From contig JADJOE010000001.1 in the NCBI GenBank assembly GCA_016713905.1, positions 186,001 through 250,000 on the forward strand: a stretch of DNA of 64,000 nt. The letters run 5' to 3'. Every line of letters begins with the position of its first letter. Position 1 is the stretch's first letter. A program made the translations under genes and the position numbers. Below are positions 44,945 through 52,801 of this stretch, piece after piece. A model generated the notes under the pieces. That model was not told where the DNA came from and made no database searches. It was given only the letters and a program-made list of their open reading frames with translations. The stretch is from Candidatus Vicinibacter proximus. GTDB lineage: Bacteria > Bacteroidota > Bacteroidia > Chitinophagales > Saprospiraceae.

Positions 44945-45486
44945 ATTGCATATTTTATTTCAGCTTGTATTTCAGATATTTTTTTTGCTAAATAATTCTT
45001 CGATTTATGTAATTGGGATCTACATGTCGATTCCGTTATTTGCAGCATCGACGCTATTTCATCATATCCATATCCTTCAATAATATGTAGATTAAAAACG
45101 GTCCTATATCCAATAGGCATTTTTAAAAGTAGTTGCTCGAGTTCCTGATAGCTCATTCTCGAAACTGCATCACATTCAACTGAAACGTTAGTCACGATCT
45201 CATCCTCAAAACTCAACCACTCGGTCTTTGCATTCTTCAGACTGGAAAGGCAGGTGTTTACCATAATTCTTCGAATCCATGCGCCAAGGTCTCCGCTTGC
45301 ATTCCAACTTTCCAAATGAATAAAAACTTTGATAAATCCATCTTGTAAGCAATCTTCTGCTTGAACTTGACTTTTACAGTACCTCTGACATACCGCCATC
45401 ATGACGGGTGCATAATTGTCGTATAGGTTCTTGCAAGCCTTTTGATCCCCATTCAGACATTTATATACCAGAAGTTTATTGTCCAT
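44941..45486 (-). CDS. RNA polymerase sigma factor, ECF subfamily
   Basis: I use the ATG at 45486 (181 residues); the longer frame begins with TTG. Region 2 includes YDNYAPVMMAVCQRYCKS and the polymerase-binding AEDCLQDGFIKVF. WIRRIMVNTCLSSLK is the usual end of region 2. Region 4 includes MPIGYRTVFNLHIIEGYGYDEIASML and ESTCRSQLHKSKNYL as the helix-turn-helix. This is the Bacteroidota ECF type. It heads a three-gene operon with the barrel-like membrane partner and a lipoprotein, which suggests control by an envelope signal. Confidence 0.9.
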   Translation of the reverse strand: MDNKLLVYKCLNGDQKACKNLYDNYAPVMMAVCQRYCKSQVQAEDCLQDGFIKVFIHLESWNASGDLGAWIRRIMVNTCLSSLKNAKTEWLSFEDEIVTNVSVECDAVSRMSYQELEQLLLKMPIGYRTVFNLHIIEGYGYDEIASMLQITESTCRSQLHKSKNYLAKKISEIQAEIKYAI

Positions 45487-45661
45487 CCTTGAGACTTGAC
45501 TGCCTGAAAGTAATATTTGTTGCCTCAAAAAGACAATTTCAATAAAAATAGAAGAAACTGTTTAAACCCTGTTTGTTACTCGACCAGCAAAAATTATAAT
45601 TATATAAGATTTTGGTCTGCAATTGATCCTTGATTTAACCACACAATATCTTAATTGCTCA

Positions 45662-48169
45662 TTAATCTGGTTCAAATCCCAGGATTAGGTTAAATCTGGC
45701 ATAACTCTTAAGGGATGCGTTCTGTTCAACTAACCATGGTTTGTCAAAGCCGAATCCATAATCAAATCCAAGCAATCCAAACATTGGTAAAAATACCCTT
45801 ACCCCAACTCCAGCTGATCTTCTTAAATCAAAAGGATTGTATTCTTTGAAAGAATACCACGCATTTCCTGCTTGATAAAATGTTGTGGCATAAATAGTTG
45901 CACTAGGATTTAAAGAAAGTGGGTATCTCAATTCAGCCGTAAACTTGTTGAAAATTGTAGCGAAGCCCCTATCTACCGTATTATAATATTCATCCGTATT
46001 TCTTGCGGCAATATCTTCGGGTTCATAGCCTCTCATTGCAATTATATCCCTTCCTAAAATGGCAAAATTTTGGTTATTCAAGCCATTTCCACCCAGTGAA
46101 ACCCTTTCAAAAGGCGGTGCACCAAGTTTCTTATTATAATACCCTAACATGCCCATTTTGGCATTAAAGGAGAAAACCAATTTGCTGACAAGATTAAAAT
46201 ACCACTCCCCATCAAATCTCCATTTATGGTATTCTACCCATTTGTACTTTTCTGTCGGGGAATCTGCTGGATTAAAATCTTTCTTAAACAATGAATAGGG
46301 AAGTGTCAATTGGGCAGATAAGCTTAATCTGGATCCCGAACGAGGAAATAGCGGTTCTGAAACTGTACTTCTTGCGATCGTGTGCTTAAAGGAGAAATTA
46401 TAAAAATTTCCATCTCTGATCGCAACACCATCCACGATAAATAATGGATTATCTACCAATGATATTCTCTCTAGATTTATGGCACTGGTTCGGATAAAAT
46501 TATCATCAGGCCACCTCAGTTGTGATCCCAAAGCTGCCGAAAACCTAAGATTAGTAAATTTTCCTTGCCCAACCGAAGTATTGTCAACCTGTGTAAATAC
46601 CCCGCCTAAAGTAAAAGAATTCGGTTTTTTCCCTCCCAGCCATGGCTCGGTGAATGAAAAATTATAAGATTGAAAAAATTTACCATTGCTTTGTGCCCTC
46701 AATGAGAGCTTTTGTCCATCTCCCTGAGGCAATGGGCTCCATGCCGACTTTTTAAAAATATTTCTGGTGGAAAAATTATTAAAAACCACCCCAAGTGTGC
46801 CAATTAACCCAAATGCACTCCAGCCTGCAGATAACTCTAATTGGTCAGATGGCCTTTCTTCAACAGAATATTCAATGTCCACGGTTCCTCTCCTAGGATT
46901 GACAGGTGTATTGATTCCCATGGTTTCTGGGTTGAAAAACCCAAGTGCCATAATAGCCCTTTGGGACCTGATAATATCTGATCTACTGAATTTTTGACCT
47001 GGCCTTGTCCTTATCTCTCGGCGAACTACATGTTCATTTGTTCGATCATTGCCCTTTATGGTAACCCTGTCAATGGTAGCCTGTGGCCCTTCAATTATTC
47101 TGACTTCAATATCCACTGAATCCTCGTAAATATTCATCTCAATGGGTTCAGCCTTGAAAAATAAATATCCTTCATCCATGTACAAACTACTCACATCTCT
47201 TCCATCTTGGCTAAAACTTAACCTTTTTGCTAAAAGGTCCTGATCATAAACATCTCCTTTTTGGATTGAAAGGACATTTTTTATTTGATCTTCCGGGTAT
47301 AAACTATTCCCCTTAACAGTAATGTTTCTGAAATAATACTTTTTCCCTTCCTCAATTTGAATTTGAATTTTAAGATTTCCTCTCTTCGTTCTCCAAATCG
47401 AGTCATTGGTAATTTCTGCATCTCGGAAGCCTTTTGAGTTGTAATAAGCTATTAGTTTCAATTTATCCTCTGCAAAATCATCTTCAATATATTTCGATTT
47501 TGAAAAAACTTGCCATAAACGCTTCGTTTCTTTTAATTGCTTTCTAAGCTTGGAGGATTTTATATGCTCATTTCCTGAGAAAGTAATGTTGAAAATTTTC
47601 ACCCTTCGCCCCTTATCTATATCAATCACTAGCCTTGCAGAATTTTCCTTCTTTTCTTCCTTAAATTCAAAAATTTTAACCCTACAGTCTAGAAATCCTT
47701 TTTGTAGATAATGATCTTTTATCCGATAAATGATGTTTTCCTTTACATCTTCTGTAATGATACTGTTTTTCAATAACTGGCTGTTTACCAATTCGTTCAA
47801 CTCCTCATGAGCTCCTTTTTTTACGCCCTTAAAGGAGTGCTTCGAATATCTTGGCTTTTCTGAAACCTGAATTTCGAGGATTACTACATCCCCCATTATT
47901 TTAGAAAATTGTATATCAACAGCTGAGAATAACCTCTGTCTATAAATTGATTTTATTGCTTGGGGTATTTCCGGACCTGGTACAGAAACTTTTTGCCCCA
48001 CCCTTAACCCTGAAATTCCAATGATTGCGTTAGCATCGCTATATTGATTTCCTTTAACATGGATGGCGCTTATCTCATATGACTTTTTATCATAATCAAG
48101 ATAAGTCTTCTCCTGTGCGTGGATCAAACAAAGACAAAAGCTAAGTACAATAAAAATATAATTTCTCAT
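45662..48169 (-). CDS. bamA: Outer membrane protein assembly factor BamA
   Basis: An 835-residue protein from the ATG at 48169, which gives the signal peptide MRNYIFIVLSFCLCLIHAQ; a longer frame has an ATG 16 codons earlier. Five POTRA domains (about 30-430) are visible as repeated beta-alpha-alpha-beta units, for example ISAIHVKGNQYSDANAI, KIFNITFSGNEHIK, YYFRNITVKGNSLY and ATIDRVTIKGNDRTNEHVVRREI. The C-terminal barrel contains RGYEPEDIAARNTDEYYN, where the VRGF/Y lock motif appears as MRGY. It inserts beta-barrels into the outer membrane. Monocistronic. Confidence 0.94.
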   Translation of the reverse strand: MRNYIFIVLSFCLCLIHAQEKTYLDYDKKSYEISAIHVKGNQYSDANAIIGISGLRVGQKVSVPGPEIPQAIKSIYRQRLFSAVDIQFSKIMGDVVILEIQVSEKPRYSKHSFKGVKKGAHEELNELVNSQLLKNSIITEDVKENIIYRIKDHYLQKGFLDCRVKIFEFKEEKKENSARLVIDIDKGRRVKIFNITFSGNEHIKSSKLRKQLKETKRLWQVFSKSKYIEDDFAEDKLKLIAYYNSKGFRDAEITNDSIWRTKRGNLKIQIQIEEGKKYYFRNITVKGNSLYPEDQIKNVLSIQKGDVYDQDLLAKRLSFSQDGRDVSSLYMDEGYLFFKAEPIEMNIYEDSVDIEVRIIEGPQATIDRVTIKGNDRTNEHVVRREIRTRPGQKFSRSDIIRSQRAIMALGFFNPETMGINTPVNPRRGTVDIEYSVEERPSDQLELSAGWSAFGLIGTLGVVFNNFSTRNIFKKSAWSPLPQGDGQKLSLRAQSNGKFFQSYNFSFTEPWLGGKKPNSFTLGGVFTQVDNTSVGQGKFTNLRFSAALGSQLRWPDDNFIRTSAINLERISLVDNPLFIVDGVAIRDGNFYNFSFKHTIARSTVSEPLFPRSGSRLSLSAQLTLPYSLFKKDFNPADSPTEKYKWVEYHKWRFDGEWYFNLVSKLVFSFNAKMGMLGYYNKKLGAPPFERVSLGGNGLNNQNFAILGRDIIAMRGYEPEDIAARNTDEYYNTVDRGFATIFNKFTAELRYPLSLNPSATIYATTFYQAGNAWYSFKEYNPFDLRRSAGVGVRVFLPMFGLLGFDYGFGFDKPWLVEQNASLKSYARFNLILGFEPD

Positions 48170-48696
48170 AAACAAAAAAAGACTAAAAGAATACAACGCT
48201 AAAATGCAATGTCTCATTGCAAATGCGAAGTTATTAATAAAGATCGTGTATTATAGGATTTGTTGCTCAATTTAATCTGGATTTGAACCTAATTCTATAA
48301 GTTCTTAATTTTGGGAATATGATTTCCTACATGCCTTCCTTTTTTAATATTCAAGATGAGATACAATTTACGATCTCTTAATTGCATGTCTGAATAGATT
48401 AGTAGCTGGTTTTTCTAATAATGGGGAATATGCAATATAATACTCAACTGGCTATTGGTTAAAATCAAATCAATTTTTTCCTTAATGATTAGCAGTTTAT
48501 TTTTGTCATTTGTAAAAGTTTAGCTGCAGACAATTTAGATCAATAATTTAGTTAGATCCTTGTTGAAAGCTTTATTAAAATATATAATAGAAAAGTTTTT
48601 TGAATCTAAAAAATATCCTGAACTCAGCTTATGGATGGATGACGTTTGAATTAATTAAACTTTCTGAATTTGATACTTTATAATCAATAGTTCTGC
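48170..48696. other. Divergent intergenic region between bamA and the PAP2-like gene
   Basis: About 530 bases of AT-rich DNA. It must hold the bamA promoter, but I see no clean TAnnTTTG on the minus strand; the nearest has a mismatched start. No RNA motif or gene seen. Confidence 0.4.
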
Positions 48697-48704
48697 TATT
48701 TTTG
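48697..48704 (+). promoter_or_regulatory. -7 promoter element for PAP2-like gene and dapD
   Basis: TATTTTTG, 12 bases before a TTG start at 48717. The short distance supports the TTG as the true start and fits a very short leader. Confidence 0.5.
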
Positions 48705-48716
48705 TAAAAATTTGCT

Positions 48717-49379
48717 TTGAGACTTTTATCTATATTAAGTGCCTATATTTTTCATCCTCTTTTTAGTTTTATCTATACTTTCTTTTTATTAGTATGTCTT
48801 AAACCCCATTGGTTTGGTATCAATCATTTTAGTGACTCAGGTTTATTGATAATACTTGTCTTAATTTATACTTGCGTTATTCCATTAGTTGCTGTTGCCT
48901 TATTAAAGTTTGTTGGTTTGATCAAATCTTTTGAAATGACCGATAAATACGATAGGATTATACCCTTGATTATTTGTCTTATTTTTTACTTATGGATGTA
49001 CGTCAACTTGAAAAAAGATGATAATATCCCAAAAGTATTCATTGCCTTCATTTTGGGAAGTATCATTTCAATCGTCTTGGCTTTCGTGATTAACAATTGG
49101 ATGAAATTGAGTTTACACATGCTTGCCTTCGGAAGCATGCTTTGTTTTTGGTTATCCCTCAGATTATATTTTTGTCAGGATGGTGTTTATTATTTTAGAT
49201 TTTCTAACCTAAATACATCTGAATTTCACTTAAATCATCTTATTGGCATTTTAATTTTCTTAAGTGGGTGGGTGGGAAGTTCCAGAATTTTGCTTGGCGT
49301 GCATAATTTGGAAGAAGTCTATTTTGGCTTTATAATTGGTTTTATCTCTATCTTGTTGGCACTTTCTTATACTTTTTAA
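48717..49379 (+). CDS. PAP2-like integral membrane protein
   Basis: A 220-residue protein with about six hydrophobic segments and a TTG start; no suitable ATG exists before the first helix (LLSILSAYIFHPLFSFIYTFF). Motifs resemble the PAP2 phosphatase sites: TDKYDRIIP for C1 (K-x-x-R-x-x-P), the LSLHML region for C2, and SSRILLGVH for C3 (S-R-x(5)-H). The spacing is close to PAP2 but C1 and C2 are not canonical, so it may be a lipid phosphatase of a divergent group or non-catalytic. It ends 1 base before dapD, so the two are cotranscribed. Confidence 0.7.
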   Translation: MRLLSILSAYIFHPLFSFIYTFFLLVCLKPHWFGINHFSDSGLLIILVLIYTCVIPLVAVALLKFVGLIKSFEMTDKYDRIIPLIICLIFYLWMYVNLKKDDNIPKVFIAFILGSIISIVLAFVINNWMKLSLHMLAFGSMLCFWLSLRLYFCQDGVYYFRFSNLNTSEFHLNHLIGILIFLSGWVGSSRILLGVHNLEEVYFGFIIGFISILLALSYTF

Positions 49380-49380
49380 T

Positions 49381-50199
49381 ATGAACCAATTAGAAGAAAT
49401 CATCCTCAAAACCTGGGACAACCGGGATCTGTTGAAAGAATCTCCAAATAAATCGGCTATACAGGAAGTTATCCGTCTACTGGATATTGGTTCTATAAGA
49501 GTCGCCGAGCAACTTTCCCCTGGAATTTGGAAAGTTAATGAATGGATCAAAAAGGCAATATTACTTTATTTCCCGATCTCTGAAAATAGAGTAATTAATG
49601 CAGGAGATTTGAAATTTTATGATAAAATTCCAACTAAAACCAATTTCGAAGAACTCGGCGTGAGAGCGGTCCCTCATGCTATCGCTCGATATGGAAGTCA
49701 TATAGAACGAGGTGCAATTTTAATGCCCTCTTATATAAATATTGGAGCTTATGTTGGGTCGGGTTCTATGATTGATACTTGGGCTACCATAGGCTCTTGT
49801 GCACAAATTGGTAAAAATGTGCACATCGCCGGTGGTGTGGGGGTTGGGGGTGTATTAGAACCTCCTCAAGCACAACCCAATATTATTGAAGATGATTGTT
49901 TTATAGGCTCAAGGTGTATAATTGTAGAAGGGGCAATAATAGAGAAAGAGGCAGTTCTGGGAGCAAATGTTGTCATTACTTCTTCAACTCATATAATTGA
50001 CGTTTCAGGTCAAGAACCAATTCATTATAAGGGAAGAGTTCCGGCACGCTCTGTTGTGATTCCAGGATCTTATAATAAAGAATACCCCGCCGGATCTTTT
50101 CAAATACCATGTGCATTAATAATTGGGAAAAGAAAAGAAACAACGGATAAAAAAGTCTCTCTAAATGAGGCTTTAAGAGATTTTGGAATTGGTCAATAA
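49381..50199 (+). CDS. dapD: 2,3,4,5-tetrahydropyridine-2,6-dicarboxylate N-succinyltransferase
   Basis: A 272-residue left-handed beta-helix acyltransferase, from the ATG at 49381 (an earlier frame ATG lies inside the upstream gene). The N-terminal helical part (MNQLEEIILKTWDNRDLL) is followed by hexapeptide repeats around 100-220: GAILMPSYINIGAYVGSGSMID, ATIGSCAQIGKNVHIAGG and GVLEPPQAQPNIIEDDCFIGSRC. It succinylates tetrahydrodipicolinate on the lysine and meso-diaminopimelate pathway for peptidoglycan. The chain ends DFGIGQ and is near the family's usual length. An AhpD-like gene follows 16 bases after its stop. Confidence 0.95.
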   Translation: MNQLEEIILKTWDNRDLLKESPNKSAIQEVIRLLDIGSIRVAEQLSPGIWKVNEWIKKAILLYFPISENRVINAGDLKFYDKIPTKTNFEELGVRAVPHAIARYGSHIERGAILMPSYINIGAYVGSGSMIDTWATIGSCAQIGKNVHIAGGVGVGGVLEPPQAQPNIIEDDCFIGSRCIIVEGAIIEKEAVLGANVVITSSTHIIDVSGQEPIHYKGRVPARSVVIPGSYNKEYPAGSFQIPCALIIGKRKETTDKKVSLNEALRDFGIGQ

Positions 50200-50215
50200 A
50201 TTAAAAATTCACCAT

Positions 50216-50560
50216 ATGTCTCTTCAATCAGAATTTAATGATTATAGAAGTAAAATGAATGAGGTAATTCTTGCCCAAGATAACTTACCTCTTAAAAGGT
50301 TTTTTTCTTTAGATCATCAAATGTATCAGGAGGGTTCTCTACCAGTTAAAACAAAAGAGTTTTTAGGTTTGGTTGCTTCGATGGTTTTAAGATGTGATGA
50401 TTGCATTAAATATCACCTGGGTAAATGTCACGAACTTGAGGCCACCACAGAAGAAATATACGAGGTCTTTGCTATTGCAAATATGGTCGGTGGATCAATT
50501 TGTATTCCCCACACTCGCCGCGCGGCTGAATATTGGGAGGAATTGCTTCAAAATAAATAA
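50216..50560 (+). CDS. Carboxymuconolactone decarboxylase/AhpD-like protein
   Basis: A 114-residue helical protein from the ATG at 50216. It contains a redox-type motif, CDDCIKYHLGKCHE, in which two Cys separated by two residues and the following His match AhpD and related carboxymuconolactone decarboxylase fold proteins (PF02627). AhpD reduces peroxiredoxin through lipoyl-linked thiols, but many family members are uncharacterised peroxidase-like enzymes. It lies 16 bases downstream of dapD in the same direction. Antioxidant function is inferred only. Confidence 0.85.
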   Translation: MSLQSEFNDYRSKMNEVILAQDNLPLKRFFSLDHQMYQEGSLPVKTKEFLGLVASMVLRCDDCIKYHLGKCHELEATTEEIYEVFAIANMVGGSICIPHTRRAAEYWEELLQNK

Positions 50561-51091
50561 ACTTTGTTTACTTATTAGATTTTACTCCTTTGCTAAATTT
50601 CTTTAGCCGCTTCAGCCTTGAAGCCAAGGTCCTCTGGTCTTTTCAAATAAAAAAGCCCAAATTTGCACGGCGCAAATTCAGGCTCTTTCGACTAAGGTCT
50701 CAAAATAAGAAAACTACGATCTTTATCTAAAATGCAAAAGCATAATGAATTCCATTGTCAATTTACTTTTGGGCAAAACCAAAAATTAACTTGTCATCTA
50801 TAACTTAGAAGATAAAACTGAGAGGTGTCAATAACGTTTAGAGACACTGCCTCCGGGATTTGCTGTAAAATTATAATACATATTTTAGAAAATCAAATAT
50901 TTGATCTAAAATATTTAAATTTTTTTTATATATAATAATTTGATGTGTATCGAAATTGGAGGAAAAAATTAAAATTAAATTCATATTTGGTTGATATATA
51001 ATTGTTTATATAATATTAATGCTTCTATGTCAAAAGGCTTGCTTGTCAATACACTATGTAGGCATCTGGAAAATCCTTGTTAGTTATCCTC
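50561..51091. other. Gene-free region with a minus-strand terminator
   Basis: 531 bases. A strong hairpin lies at 50654-50684. Another imperfect stem, GAGGTGTC with GACACTGCCTC (50820-50863), has a bulge. I see no protein frame. Confidence 0.4.
50645..50684 (-). terminator. Hairpin terminator that fits the minus strand best
   Basis: AGCCCAAATTTGC and GCAAATTCAGGCT pair (13 positions, a two-base internal mismatch) around a 5-base loop. Read on the minus strand the stem is followed by TTTTTTATTT (A run at 50645-50654), whereas the plus-strand side is CTCTTTCG. No annotated minus-strand gene precedes it. Confidence 0.6.
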
Positions 51092-51099
51092 TACCTTTG
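51092..51099 (+). promoter_or_regulatory. -7 promoter element for tRNA-Leu
   Basis: TACCTTTG matches TAnnTTTG, 20 bases before the tRNA 5' end. Confidence 0.55.
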
Positions 51100-51119
51100 T
51101 ATCTTTGGGGCCCCTTCAT

Positions 51120-51201
51120 ACCCGGGTGGTGGAATTGGTAGACACGTACGTTTGAGGGGCGTATGCCGTAAGGCTTGCAGGTTCAAGTCCTGTTCCGGGT
51201 A
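51120..51201 (+). tRNA. tRNA-Leu (GAG)
   Basis: An 82-base tRNA with a long variable arm. The acceptor ACCCGGG pairs with TCCGGGT (one G-T pair), and the discriminator is A. The anticodon stem TACGT/GCGTA holds loop TTGAGGG, giving anticodon GAG. The variable arm TGCC-GTA-AGGC is typical of leucine. The T-arm GCAGG/CCTGT holds TTCAAGT. CCA is not encoded. Confidence 0.94.
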
Positions 51202-51584
51202 CTCCTTTTTAGTACTTTAATTTAATTCAATCAAAAATGGACGCCCTTTCTATTTAATTATAGGTATTCAATTACCACCTTTGCTTAATCTCATGGATTA
51301 ATAGAAATAAATTCCTTTTACGTGTTATTTTCACGGTATTAAATAATTTACCCCTTATATGCATTGGGTTTCGTGATGAAAGGCAAAAGACCAATAAAGA
51401 CAAATGCTTCCATGAATGGACAATCTTTTATTACCTTCAAACTAATGAACCAAAGCTCATTAAGTGCTTGAATCCAGCCCGCATTTATCGGGTAGGAAGG
51501 AAAGCGGTATAAAAGGTATTTGAAGGTATTTTAACCTGAAATATAAATTCTAATGCATAAAATGGATTTAACATAACATCTTAT
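51202..51584. other. Gene-free region after tRNA-Leu
   Basis: 383 bases. The tRNA is followed by CTCCTTTTTAG, a T run but without a clear stem. A short hairpin CCCG-catttat-CGGG is present near 51480-51495. No other feature supported. Confidence 0.4.
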
Positions 51585-52763
51585 ATGAAAAATTTAATTT
51601 ACTTCTTTTCACTTATTTTTTTTCTTTCTTCTTGCACCAATATTAATAAAATCATCGAAAGTGGCAATTACGATGATGCCATTAGCCGACTTACATCTAA
51701 GCTTACTGGTAAAAAAAAGAAAAGCAGAGAAAATGTGGTGAATTTGGAGTTTGCTTTTAAGAAAGCCCAGGAAAGAGATTTAGCTGCCGAAGCTGAGTAT
51801 TTAATGGATGATGACGAAAATAAATGGGAAAAAATCTATGCAATTCATACAAGAATTGAAAATCGGCAAAGACTCGTTGAAGGCCTTCTACCTCTAATTT
51901 CAGAAGACGGTTACAAAGCTGGATTTAAATTCATCAACACCTCAGAAAGAAAGAAAGAGTCTAAAGCAAATTCTGCTGAATATTATTACAAATCTTCTCA
52001 AAAATTATTGGAAGAAAGCAAGTTGAATAAAGATAAACAAGCAGCCATTGAAGCATATTCACTTTTAAATAAAATATCCCAATTATACAGTAATTATAAA
52101 GATGTAAGCCAACTTAAAAAGCTTGCTATTGAGCTAGGCACAAAACATTTCTTGGTTAAAATAATCAACAATACATTGAATGTAATGCCTGTACAAATGG
52201 AGCGAGATTTACTCAGCATTGCCGTAGATGACCTTAATAAAAACTGGAAACATTTCGATATGAAGGAAAACCCTTTAACAGAATATGATTACCATATAAT
52301 ACTAAATCTAACCAATCTGCAATTTAGTCCTGAAAAAGAAAAAAGTAGAATCTATGAAGATGTCTTTGAAGAGGAAATTGAAGACGTGGTTACTGACAGT
52401 AAAGGTAGACCTGTTTTGGACTCTGTCGGAAAAGAAAAAAAATTTAAGATTAGAAATAAATATACTTCCACTTTGGAAGAGGTTGTCCAATATAAATCTT
52501 CCTTGTTGACTGGTAGATTAGAATGGATACATCAACTTAGTAAAAATGTGGAATTTTCTAGACCTCTTTCTGTTGAGGTGGTTTTTGAAAATAAATTTGC
52601 TAAACTCATTAAAGGGGATAGAGACCATTTAAGTGAAGAGGCGAGAAGAAAAATCAAATCACATGTTATGCCTTTTCCTTCAAATGAAACACTGCTGTTT
52701 GATACAGGTGAAAAACTAAAAACGTTGGTTAAAGATTACATTTACCAAAGAGAACGTGAATAG
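51585..52763 (+). CDS. Lipoprotein of unknown function, helical
   Basis: A 392-residue lipoprotein with a short signal peptide and lipobox (IFFLSSC). The mature protein is mostly charged and helical. Residues 20-60 and 120-210 look like TPR-like or coiled helices (GNYDDAISRL, KQAAIEAYSLLNKISQLYSNYKDV). A later acidic and basic patch (DVFEEEIEDVV, TDSKGRPVLD) is followed by a C-terminal part ending LVKDYIYQRERE. It resembles Bacteroidota-specific conserved lipoproteins. No catalytic motif seen. It precedes the helicase-nuclease gene by 38 bases on the same strand, so the two may share a transcript. Confidence 0.72.
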   Translation: MKNLIYFFSLIFFLSSCTNINKIIESGNYDDAISRLTSKLTGKKKKSRENVVNLEFAFKKAQERDLAAEAEYLMDDDENKWEKIYAIHTRIENRQRLVEGLLPLISEDGYKAGFKFINTSERKKESKANSAEYYYKSSQKLLEESKLNKDKQAAIEAYSLLNKISQLYSNYKDVSQLKKLAIELGTKHFLVKIINNTLNVMPVQMERDLLSIAVDDLNKNWKHFDMKENPLTEYDYHIILNLTNLQFSPEKEKSRIYEDVFEEEIEDVVTDSKGRPVLDSVGKEKKFKIRNKYTSTLEEVVQYKSSLLTGRLEWIHQLSKNVEFSRPLSVEVVFENKFAKLIKGDRDHLSEEARRKIKSHVMPFPSNETLLFDTGEKLKTLVKDYIYQRERE

Positions 52764-52801
52764 TCTTCAATTATTAATTAACCTATGATGTGCATCTACC
52801 A

